A DNA stretch of 27,408 bases from Geosiphon pyriformis (Eukaryota > Glomeromycota > Glomeromycetes > Archaeosporales > Geosiphonaceae), in assembly GCA_016748015.1 (NCBI GenBank), contig JAAOMT010000666.1, positions 1 to 27,408 of the forward strand, read 5' to 3'. Position 1 is the first letter of the stretch; each line of letters starts with the position of its first letter. The notes under the pieces were generated by a model that was given only the letters and a program-made list of their open reading frames with translations, was not told where the DNA came from and ran no database searches. Position numbers and translations under genes: made by a program. This document shows positions 10,205 through 20,719 of the stretch, piece after piece.

Positions 10205-12534
10205 TCACAAGTCCTCGAATAACACCTGTTTCACAAGCTCATATTTTATGCGATCTCGATAGATATCCATTTCTTGACCGTCAAAGTCGAACTGGGATTC
10301 CCGATGGGCGCTTATGTAATCTGCAAATAGCAATGTATATACTCCACAGTCGTAAGCGTTTGGTTGCTGCGGTACAACTTGAGTAGGAACTCTGATATTC
10401 CACATACTCTGATCGAAATCTTTATTTCTATTGATTCGATATTCTTTTATGAAATCCAAAAGATTCTGGTTGAATTTTAAAGGAAACCGCTTTTAAGATA
10501 AGCAGCAATCGTATGTCGAGATTTTGTAAGTTCATTGAACTTACCGGACCAATTTTTCGGGTCCCGCAACCAAATTGCGTGCCAGAATTATATACTGTTA
10601 TGCTCATTTCTGTTATGTTGGCCACCGCACAAACCCAGTGATTTGCCAGGTGAACTGGCACAATGAGCATGTTGAGATCGAATAACTCAGGCACCTTGTA
10701 GAAAAATACACGGTTTGTTAAATTTGAAAGAGCTAGATTACCCAAATTTAATAGAGAAATCTTACTCCGTTGTTCTTGAGCCATTTTTCAAGCTTCTTAT
10801 ATCCTCCTTTAGCTTTTTGGGTCACCAATTCATAGAAATATGTGTGCGACATGAAGATATTTAATTGAGAAACATCTCCAGCCGCTCGCCTTGCGATAAC
10901 TCGCCCATTCAGCAACTTTGCATACATGCTTATCACCTAGATAGATATGATATATTAAAAACACTCTAAGATTTACAAAAACTGGTAGAAGTCCTTACCT
11001 CGCCATTGAGATAACGGCCAGGCTTCAATGTATCCAAATCATTGGCCGAAATCTCTGTCCTTCCATTCTTCGCTACAGACTTGTTTGCTTTCTTAGCATC
11101 AGCGATGATCTGCCTAATCTGCAGTTAGAAATATGACAAGATGTAAAATATTCATTTCTCAATTCAAAAATACTATCCTAACAGTTCACACCTCTGCATC
11201 CTGCTCGTCAGTTAATGGACGATTGAACTTAGTTTTTACTTCAGCTCCTTCTATATTAACAGAGTGCCCTTCGTCCCCTGGAAAATCGGGAATTAACGAC
11301 TTGTTGGTACCTTCGTTATTTTCTTCAACCGAATAAATATCCTCGGCTGCTTTTATCTTTTGCGTAAACAAGTGTTAAAAGAGAAAAAGAACGCGGTTAC
11401 TGAGATATAAAGCTTACCGGTTTGAAATGCGTAAGGTCAGGATGCAATTCTACTTGTTCAAAAGTTAACGGCGGAGGGGTTTCAGGAATTGGAGAGTTTG
11501 GTTTTCTTCCAGGCGATGGTTGAATTATTTGAAAGTTACGCAATCCAAGAGTATAATGACGATTAAATAATAGTTCTTTTATCTTATCATTCCTGGGAGT
11601 TGGTGTATATGGCGATTTAATAAGACTCGACTCCTCTGAAAGGGAAATCGCAAATTCCGCATTTTCTTTTCTTTTGTGTATAAATCTAGGTGTTGGCCCA
11701 CTTGAAAGAATCTGAGAGATCGATGATGGTACATTCTCTCGAGAAAATGAAGAGCGAACATGAAAAGGAGTAAATTTCGATTTTTGCATTGGAGTATGAG
11801 CCATCAGTTTTTCATTAGATTTTATTGTTTTCGCTTTTGAAAGGGCTCCAGCGAAAGGAGTTCGACCAGCATTCAGTTTCCGGCTAGAAGTCGTTACAGT
11901 ATTGAAAGCTACACCCTTTCGTCTTTTTTCAATCGAAAAACTTTGGCCTTGATCAATTGAATTTATCTTCAATTTATTAAAATCTAGTGTAATTTCTTTA
12001 AAAATTATGAAGAGAATTAACGATGATTCCAATTCATTCGGCTTACAGCAATAATATATACCAGATGGATGGCTCCTATCATTTCGAATCTGTTCCTTTA
12101 TCACTTCTAGGCCATGTTGCTGAGTTTGGTGCGAAATTGCTTTCGAAAGATGATGGCAAAAATTTAGAACCAAATCAAGATATGATTTAAATTTGATAAA
12201 GAAAAAACCTAGTGTTTTGCTCCGAATTTGATTCTTGCCAATGAGTGTTGGGAGGATACGAGTATTTTCCTTTGCCTTTATCAATGCCTGATTAATAATC
12301 TCAACGATATCAGATTCCATAGCTGAATTGGAAAAATTTGAATGATCAAGAAGTTTTAGAGCTTACACGCTGTTTCACAATACTCATCGGCCTTCGCTTT
12401 AAAATAGCTCCATGATTATCTATGCGTCCTGAAGTTTCACGACCATTTGTTAAGTGTCTTTTTATTTCTTTGTCGCCACGATATTGATTTCCTATTCCAT
12501 CGTCAAATCGGGGCAGTCTGCTTGCGCGGATCAT
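10205..12534 (-). CDS. Ulp1/SENP-type SUMO protease (peptidase C48)
   Basis: Seven exons: 12534-12369, 12322-11418, 11356-11192, 11118-10999, 10936-10766, 10694-10545 and 10489-10205, giving 653 aa. All introns are GT..AG, 46-73 bp, and the model closes in frame. Residues 1-400 are likely disordered, with many Ser-Pro and Thr-Pro sites (for example SPYTPTPR and PIPETPPP), suggesting phosphorylation. The C-terminal 220 residues are the protease domain: LDTLKPGRYLNGEVIS, then PVHLANHW with catalytic His528, VYNSG, and PQQPNAYDCGVY with Gln601 and nucleophile Cys607. The position of the catalytic Asp, 17 residues after the His as in yeast Ulp1, is Asn545. Family members cut SUMO precursors and SUMO conjugates, usually at the nucleus or nuclear envelope. 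The start at 12534 has A at -3; a shorter form could start at 12320. Divergent from the F-box gene. Confidence 0.88.
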
Positions 12535-13027
12535 GTTTTCAATGCAAGGACAATTAATCTTTTTGTTCTAAGTTTGGATATTTTCGTTGAATTAATTTTT
12601 ACAATGATATACAAAGAGAGTCAATGCTGCCGGAATTTCTAATGTATGAAATAAAGAGGCTTATATAGCGGATACAAAGCCCTTAAAAAGCGTTAAAAAC
12701 TATGCAGAATTCAATATTTTTTGAGCGGTGAAATGGATTAGAACACTAAGAATTCACTGATCTTTATTTATGTCATCATTATATCAGCTGATAATATGAG
12801 GATTCATGACCAATAATCTGGGGATCATGCAAAAGAACTGAGGTCATTTCATTTTTGCAAAAAATTTTGTCAATCTTTTCATGGAATATGATTCTTGAAT
12901 TACGTTTATTTTAAAACACCCTGTATCTCAGAGTCAAAGTGATATGAGTGATAAGTCTCAATAATCGGGATCAGCTAATGTTGCGCTGTCTATCCTTTTG
13001 AAACATTTAATAACCTGTTGTCAAGTC
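12535..13027. promoter_or_regulatory. Shared upstream region of the divergent protease and F-box genes
   Basis: About 490 bp separate the two start codons, so both promoters must lie here or overlap. No specific element can be named with confidence. Confidence 0.4.
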
Positions 13028-13966
13028 ATGTCAGCACCACTTCTGCCAGTAGATATTTTACAAGAAATTGTCGAACAACTTGTTGATGACAAGAAGACAC
13101 TATATATTTGCCTTTTTGTCAGCCGATTATGGTGCCGCATTATTATACCAGTTTTATGGCGTCGTCCATTTCATTTATTACACATCAGTAATGTGACCTC
13201 TCCCTTCAAATTTCGACAATTGTTGACTGTATGCTTTTGGACTCTTTTAAATCCACATGAAAACACACCAATAGCAGCAAAAACTTTTGCCATACCTGAA
13301 AGGCGTGGGGGCTTGACCTTTAATTATATTCAAGTCATTCAAGAGTTGCAACCCCATCATGTATATTTGGCAGTAAAGAAGTTATTTAATAATTACCGTA
13401 TTAGTTTTGGTATCATGAACGAGCTTTTGAAATCTACAAAAGAGGTTTCAGCGTTAACAGTCACCTCGCTCAACCCATCGGTTTTGCCAATTACAATGAT
13501 TGGAGAGTTTTTCGGACAAATAATTAACACCTGTCAAAATTTACGAAAGTTGACAATTGAGGGGATGGGAAATTCTCAAATCCCTAATTTTTCACAACCT
13601 TACTTACGAGGAATTGTATGCCTAATCAATAAGCAAGTTTATCTTGAAGAGCTCATCTTTTCCAATTGTCAATTCAACTTAATCTTTCCATTATCTGCTT
13701 TCAAGGATAGGCCTTATACACTAGAGCGAATTCATTTTCGCTCTTGTATTCTTATTTCTGGGGTAATTTCACCTTTTGACGAATGGGACTTGCTGGAAAA
13801 TTTCGAGCTATCGTTTGAAGGATGCGAGCCATTTATGTCCATAATAGACACTTTCTTGGAGGGAAGAATGAAGAAAAGAATATTTGGGAAAAAACACGTG
13901 TATATTGGCAATCAAAAGTTGGGGCTTAATATTAATTATTGTCTTGGCACGGAAAACTTTCCTTAA
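13028..13966 (+). CDS. F-box protein with leucine-rich-like C-terminal part
   Basis: Single exon from the ATG at 13028 to TAA, 312 aa; the frame is open further upstream but only from non-ATG codons. Residues about 4-45 read LPVDILQEIVEQL..LYICLFVSRLWCRIIIPVLWRRP, the classic F-box pattern that binds Skp1 in SCF ubiquitin ligases. The rest has spaced leucine-rich-repeat-like strands (LRKLTIEGM, LEELIFSNC, LERIHFRSC), which in this class bind the substrate. Large families of such single F-box/LRR proteins are typical of mycorrhizal fungi. At 312 aa it is shorter than I would expect for that family (often 400-600 aa), so the C-terminal repeats may be truncated. The substrate is unknown. Confidence 0.8.
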   Translation: MSAPLLPVDILQEIVEQLVDDKKTLYICLFVSRLWCRIIIPVLWRRPFHLLHISNVTSPFKFRQLLTVCFWTLLNPHENTPIAAKTFAIPERRGGLTFNYIQVIQELQPHHVYLAVKKLFNNYRISFGIMNELLKSTKEVSALTVTSLNPSVLPITMIGEFFGQIINTCQNLRKLTIEGMGNSQIPNFSQPYLRGIVCLINKQVYLEELIFSNCQFNLIFPLSAFKDRPYTLERIHFRSCILISGVISPFDEWDLLENFELSFEGCEPFMSIIDTFLEGRMKKRIFGKKHVYIGNQKLGLNINYCLGTENFP

Positions 13967-14870
13967 TGCAGAGAGCAAACTTAATTTGGGTTTGGAAATA
14001 AAATGGAAGATACAACAAAGCTCAGAAATATTTTTGCGCTAAATACAAGAGATAACATCTAATTAGAAGTAATGAAAGCAAAAATAAGGTTATGGAGCTG
14101 TTAACCACCACTCTGATACATTAACAGAGTTTAAACAAGTCAATCGTATAGAATTTTAGAAGTTTTGTCATGATTATTGGACAGGCTTTTTTTTTCTTTT
14201 AGTGATTATTCACAAAGCTATATTTGACAAAAGTTTCAAATATGATATTTAATTTACATTTTCTGCCTCTTCGATTAGGAAATACCACATGTCGGAAATG
14301 ATAATATCTCATTGAATTTTTTCGTTACGTTTGAAAACTGTAACCCTTTACCAGTCATTCAAACATCTCGATTATGGTGCTAAGATGAAATCAGCTCTTG
14401 AAAGCTTGAGTGGTCTATCGTTTTAAAGAGCAAGATAACTTGATATGATTCTTGGCCGGTGCTAAAAACTTTTTTTTGCTTCAAATATTCAAAATTAGGA
14501 GCAAATAATTTTCACTCTTAAAAATTACTTCTTGAAAATCAAGGTTTAATTTTCACAATCAAAAACTTTTGTAAAATGCAAATTTAATAAAATTCTAAAT
14601 TTACTAATATAAAGGTTTTCCTTTTACTTAAAAAATTCCGAGACAAAGATTCATTGACTGAAGTGTAAAAGTTTCTTATTTCGAAAAATGTATGACCAAT
14701 CTAAGTTGTTTCATTAATACGAAATAATATATAACTATAGACTTACGATTTAATTATCACGAAAATATTCCACAGACGAAATTTAAGATAGCATGGCTTT
14801 CCAAATTAATTTAAAATCACATACAACGTTTAAGGAACGGATGAAATTAGATTCTAAAATATACTGAACT
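13967..14870. other. Intergenic spacer between convergent genes
   Basis: No open frame of note, no RNA gene and no clear repeat. It should contain the 3' ends of the F-box and Sac transcripts. Confidence 0.55.
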
Positions 14871-17800
14871 CTACAGCCATAAGGCTTGTTTGACTTTGAA
14901 ACCGACTCTTGTCATGATTCCGGTGTTTTTAGTGGCCTCTGCCAAGCTGATAAAATAATTTATTTGTTAATTAACGTTCAAATAAAAGGGTCTCAATTAG
15001 CAGGATTCCTCGGGTCAAGCTTCGGAAAGACGTTACCTTACAATAGGTCTCTCAACAAGTTCACTTTGATTATTCCCTATATCATACAAAACTTTAATAA
15101 TCTCATCAACAACAGAATCGACGACATTTTTTGAAGTTATGTCGCTTCCTTTCAAATCAGCACTACCGCCACCATAAAATTTCGTAGCCTCGCCAGCTAA
15201 ATTGCTACGAAATGCTTTGAACGCAATAAAACGCATTTCAGTTTTGTCATGCACCTCATCTTCAGCTAAGGTGGCATTTTGAAGACTGCCAGAATTTACA
15301 CGGCTAGATTCTCCAGCGGCACGGTAGTGAATCAAAAATCCGTAGTTGTCATTAGGGCTCGTACAAGAAGGATGTAATGTGGATAGAATATATTCGCCTT
15401 CAGATTTTAAATTGGAAATTATGTTAAGCAAATTTTCAAATTATTGGCTTCTTGAAAAAACATATACTCACCTTTTTCAATCAGTGTAATTTCGCTTAAT
15501 CCAATTCTTTTGAATTGAATAACTTTTTCTAATCGGTAATGGAATGTGCATACATAAAGGGCTTTATTGGTAAGTAGAACAACTTTTTCTTCATATGCTT
15601 TACCCCTTCTGAAAAATAAATAAAACAAAATTTAATGGAAAAATTTATGGTTGTTTTCGAAAATGAGCTAGAGCAGATTTATCACCTGGCGTTAGCTTCA
15701 ACAGGTGAAAGGAATGTCCATCCATTGATTTTATCTTCGTTGTCAACGATTACAATTTCACTACTGGTTTCAACTGATAAGTTTATATTAATAATTTTTA
15801 TTTTTATATTTGAAAGGAAGGTGCGTTATTACACTTTTTTTTAGAAAAATTCAAATGACTCACTTGCAGAAGCTCTTACTTTTGCCCATCGATCGGCATC
15901 CCCGGGTTCTGACACTTCAAATCGTTGTTGAAGCTCTTGAAATACATCTGCTTTCCGATTGCCCAGAACATAATCGATTGTGGCCTTAAAATTGAAATAA
16001 ATTTAAACCCAATATTTATCCTATATCTCAAAGATCTTCACATAAGATGGTACCTAAAAGACACACCTGCCGAAGAAAATCTTTAAACGTATTTTGATAC
16101 ATGCGTGCCAAAGAATTTGAGGCATCATTCATCAATCCTTGGATATTACGTTTACCTGATAAGATTAATTCCTTTTCAGCTTTCATATAGACTTATGCGG
16201 TTTTTATTAAATGTAATAACATCTTGATTTACTTGCCAGTCCTTCCCGAAGAGAAATATTTTAAACCGGTCCAGAATTAACCAATGAATAAATTTTTTAA
16301 AAACAACAAAAAATTCAAAATTTTTACCTTGTAAAGTCCCCTTTTAAGGCACTAGTGCCAGCATATTCACGGCTGATTGAATCCCCATTATTAGCCCACA
16401 CTGTAACAAGGCACAAAAGTCTGAGTACCAGACTAAAGATTCAAAAAAAGGGAAAGAGATTCAGAAATACCATTGTTAAATGTGGTCTCGAAGTTTTGAT
16501 AATGTGAAATGCCTTTGTCCAATATATCTGCAACCCCAAGACGTAGAAGTTGTAGAGTCAAGACTTGTCTCCCAAAAGCACTCTGTTGCGAAAAATCAAA
16601 ATTTTAAAAGTTGGCAAATTCTCAATTTCATCAATCAACTGATAAATAAGAGATACCTGGACAACATTGGTACGATCTAAGCAATCTATACAATTCTAAA
16701 TTTCAAAAAACTTTAAATTTGATTTCGTAAAGTTCCAGATCAAGAAAGAGAAGTACTAACCGTACGAAAAATTCCTTTTTGCCAAAGGTTAACATGTTCT
16801 TGCCCATCTTTCCAAAAGTAGCTATAAAAAATTGATTGAAAATTATAAACCAGATATGCCAATCAAGTTAAACTTTTATGAAATAGATATTCACCCAATG
16901 ACGTTGAAATTATTGTCAAGACTTTTCACAAGTTTTCCGATATTTTCGTATTTCATCCCTTTGCATTCTTTATGAAAGTCGAACTCAATATATCTGGAAT
17001 GAATAACATGGTTAATTAAAAGCATTCGCTTATTGAGGCACAGTTAAGAAATATTTACTGCTGGTTTTCTTCAGCGAGATTGACAACAGCCTCTCTATAA
17101 GCCGAGCCCACAACAGTTTCTGGACCCGTGAGTTCAGCCAAATTTATTGAAATGATTGATCCGTATTTATCGCTAAGGTATTTGAAATGTTTCTGAAATG
17201 CCTCGGAGTTTTCAGAGTTTGTACGTTCAAGTACTGGTTTAGGCTTGAGACTGTTCCCTGATTGGGACCAAAATAAGGGAACTGTTCAAAGAGAAACGAA
17301 ATCAGAGAAAAGAGATATGAAACGAAATTATTTAAACCAAGTTTCAAAAAATATACTTGATCCTCTTATTTGAAGAAAAGAAACCATGTGAATTCTTTCA
17401 TTTATCTGAAAATTTTCAATAGACTTAAAATCATAAAAAAATTAAATGCTAAATGGTCATATGATAAATGATGGAAATTAACCGGCATTGAAATTATTTG
17501 TTCTGTTTCGACAAAGTTGGCTACTTCCCCCGATTCATTTATGCCTCGGCGTTGATACCGTAGCCCTAGATCACAAAGTTAAAATTGCAATATTGGGTAA
17601 CTTTGAAACAGACAATAAAAAAGAAAATCGGCTGACACCTGCTCGCTCACGGCTTCTGCGTGATACAAGTATAAAATCAAAAGTTTTGCCTTCTATTTTG
17701 CAGGTTTCGATTTGAACATATCCTTGCATTATTGGTAAGATCCATGCATCTAGCTGAAAACAAATTCGAAAAAAAATTGCATCAAAAGAAAATTGATGAT

Positions 17801-19771
17801 AATTTACATATTTTTCATACCTTTTGATTAATGAGAGGCAGTGACAAGTTTTCATTCCACCAAAATTTTTTGTCAACCTAAAAGAAGAAAAATTAAAAAT
17901 AACTTATTGAAAAGAAAATATGCCAATCTTAAAATTCTTCAATACCTGCTCCCAAAGTGGGAGATTTTTAGACGATTCTAGGTAGGATTCATTTTGCTGC
18001 AATGAAGTTGTCAGATCTGTTCGACAAAATAATTTACGGATTTTAATTTGGGAATTCGAAATTAGAGGGATTTAATTAATTCGAAATTTTACCATACGCA
18101 TAGGAAAAGAAAAAAGCATTTGAGCTGAAAAGGGCAGCGATCTCCCGAATTACTCGCCCTTCAATACCCTATTTATCAATGCCAAAACCGAATTATTATC
18201 CTGCCAATTTGTGAAGTTTATCCTCAATTTTGAAAAGGGAGTTTATAAGGTATTTTTTGAATAATAAACAAACTTTATCATCAATCAATGGAGTTTGCAC
18301 GGCTACGGTATCGCGTGACCCAACTACTTCATCCCAAACTACTGATAATTTTTTGGTGATTCCAGCAGCAACAGATGATGTTTCCTTTGTTATAGTTATT
18401 TCAGTTGATAGAGCGGTCGGTTTTGTATTCACAACATTTACAAATGATTCTTCTTTTTGTTTTTCCTCTTCAGCTGATACGGCGCTTGGCTTCATACTGA
18501 AATTATTTAAAGATGACATCTCTTTATTTTGGCTTTCCTGATTTAGCACAGCGCTTACTTTGGTTTCATCGCTATTTGAATCCTTGTCAGTTTGAATTTT
18601 TAATTGTTTTTCTTCATCTGATGGAGGGCTTGAATTCTTAATGGTTGTATTTAAAGATGAAATCTCCTTGTTTTGGCGTTCATTCGAGGAAGCAATTAAT
18701 TTGGTATTATCGTCACTTTTAGATGATACTTCTTTGGGCTGATGTTCGTCGTTTGATTCGGCGCTCAATCCGCCTTCAGAACTTTCAATCTCAGCTTCTT
18801 CAAGTAGTGCATCTGGATCAGAAATTAAATCTTTTTCCTTTGCAGAATTTTTTTTAGATCCAAAAGCAAAGCTGTTCTTCATTTTAGTAAATAAGGAATT
18901 GACTGGTCTTTTGCCTCCTGAAAATGGCATTGAAAAAAGCTTTGATGCCAGTCTAGAAACCTCGTTGGGATCAGCTTCAGCAATTACTTCACTCTCCCCA
19001 TCTTCAGATCCATATTGAATATGCGGTGAGATTGATCTGGGAATTTCGATTTGCTCGCCATCAAACGTAGTTGTGGTATCAATCACTTCTTCAGTTTCTT
19101 TATAGGACTGAAATTCATTAATCTACAGAAAAATTTTTAAATGTATAAATTTGCTTTATCTTTCCTCATTGAAGTGGACTTACAACTCAGCTACCTGTTG
19201 CTCCATTAAAATACAAGCACGATCAAACTCAAAGGGTAATATGGCTGTCTTTTTGATAATGAATACATCTTTCCCTTTTATTTGACCTAAAAATTTCGTT
19301 GTGGTGATTACAATGAGGTGTAATCCTAGAATAAGCAATGTTTTCAGAGAAAACTTTTAAAATTTTGACTGGTTTTTGAATGACTTCAAACATTTGCGGC
19401 TGGCCCCCTTATTCGGTTACCAGAAAATAATTTGACAAATCCAACAACGCCAAGAATATCATAATGTCGTGCTGTTGGACTAGGCTGATGCTTTGCTAAA
19501 TAATTTTTAATATTTCATGTTAAGAAAAATTGATAAATATTTCTTAATAAAGACATTTATTAATATTACATTTTTTCGCAATATTCCCATTAGCAAAGGG
19601 AATCTCTAAAATATCTTCACCAGCGATCAATACAAAACGATCAGTGTCGATCGAGAGGGTAATTTTTTCGTGAATTAGAGGTGATAATCCAATATTTGTT
19701 TTAGGGTCAGAAGCTGGCGCTGCAGTTGCAGAAATAGAGGATTGTGAGTTATTTCTTTTGGCGCCAAGCAT
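14871..19771 (-). CDS. Sac-domain phosphoinositide phosphatase with hSac2 domain (INPP5F/SAC2-like)
   Basis: Reconstructed as 23 exons encoding 1063 aa: 19771-19570, 19495-19421, 19325-19195, 19122-18274, 18168-18093, 18016-17946, 17877-17821, 17753-17639, 17565-17483, 17405-17357, 17281-17059, 16993-16895, 16821-16761, 16695-16657, 16582-16471, 16400-16328, 16241-16237, 16155-16067, 15984-15864, 15773-15686, 15608-15472, 15397-15037, 14946-14871. Introns are 65-105 bp. The Sac domain has an N-terminal lobe (residues about 50-136), a Ser/Glu/Lys-rich insertion (about 150-410), then FFFSYAYDLT, FWWNENLSLP, GEVANFVETEQ, the catalytic NCIDCLDRTN (Cys699, Arg705) and EYAGTSALKGDFTRTGKR. An hSac2 domain follows (from about 870). 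The C-terminus ends VGFKVKQALWL. Sac enzymes remove phosphates from the inositol ring; SAC2-type members act on PI4P on endosomes. The acceptor and donor around exon 4 are the least certain junctions. No other gene overlaps it. Confidence 0.88.
16237..16241 (-). other. 5-nt microexon of the Sac phosphatase gene
   Basis: The five bases GACTG lie between an acceptor (GGGAAG) and a GC-type donor (GCAAGT). Upstream exon 16400-16328 ends in phase 2 (ACA AG) and downstream exon 16155-16067 starts GT AAA CGT. Only with these five bases does the frame join, and it then reads T-R-T-G-K-R, the motif expected in Sac phosphatases at this place. The following intron (16236-16156, 81 bp) is GC..AG with the strong GCAAGT consensus typical of such introns. 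Confidence 0.75.
16657..16695 (-). other. 39-nt exon encoding the catalytic CX5R loop of the Sac phosphatase
   Basis: The exon has 13 whole codons and reads NCIDCLDRTNVVQ. Both flanking introns (16760-16696 and 16656-16583) are phase 0, so its loss would keep the frame but remove the nucleophilic Cys699 and Arg705. Confidence 0.85.
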
Positions 19772-20719
19772 AATTCTGCTTTTAGTGATAATAAAATTGG
19801 AGAAATGTAAGTTGCCTGAAAGGGATGTTGAATTTTAATTTGATCTGATTTACAATAATATTAGTAACTGTTTGTGTGTGTTATTGAATTGTGTTACATT
19901 AGCTCTGAAGTTTGAGGCTGAGCTGAAATATAAAATAGGAAAGGCATAAATTTCTCCTTGCTCACATTCAAAAAAAAAAATTAATTTATACGTGTGAATT
20001 TCACCGATAAACAATTCTTCATTAGTAAACATGACAAGGATAATTCTTGATGTGGAATCTAAAATTCAGGTGACCAATTTTTAGCATGAATACGTTTTGG
20101 CATATGTTTGCAATAATCTACAACCAAAAAATAATGAGAAGCAAGGAATTGAATTTAATTTCAGGGAATTTGGAATTTTTGAACAGATATTTGTACTCAT
20201 CTATTATAAAAATTATTCTGAGAACACTGAGAAAAATTAAAAGAATTTATTTTTGCACTAATAAACCGAAAATACTTTGGGCTTATCAATTGGAGAAATT
20301 TTCATTGATCTTTGAAAAATGGAAAGATTTCATTTGAATGAAATTGCCTTATACATTTATAAGAGCGATTAAATAACTCTAGTTAATTTTTTTAGGTCTT
20401 TTTTGAATGTATTCCCAACATTTGGTTGTTGCCAAAGATCCCACCCAAATTCAAGACTGATTTTTATCTAGTGTTGAAGGACAAAAAGAACTTGAGCCAA
20501 TAGAAGTTTATTATTTGACAATATATTTTTCAATTAAAAGTTAAGAAAGCGGGAAAGGGAAAGATACAGCACTATTTGAATATATATTTATGCGAAAGTG
20601 TGATCAAATCCAAAGAAACCGCTTAAAATAATAAAATTTCTATAACTGAAATAAAAATTAAATGTTTATTCTACTCAAATTTTGGTATCTCTTCATTTTT
20701 AATTTTGGCACCCGATAGG
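19772..20719. other. Intergenic spacer
   Basis: Contains the presumed promoter of the Sac gene and the 3' region of the second Sel1 gene. The short open frames at 19850-20032 (minus) and 20086-20337 (plus) show no family motif, sit in AT-rich sequence and are not called. Confidence 0.5.

Noticed and set aside
18230-18541. 103-codon plus-strand frame opposite the Sac insertion
   Set aside because: It is the complement of the Ser/Glu/Lys-rich exon, which is in frame with the Sac domain on both sides.
19850-20032. 60-codon minus-strand frame upstream of the Sac gene
   Set aside because: No motif, and the Sac protein already has a complete N-terminus at 19771.
20086-20337. 83-codon plus-strand frame
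   Set aside because: AT-rich, Lys/Ile-rich composition without a domain; likely chance.
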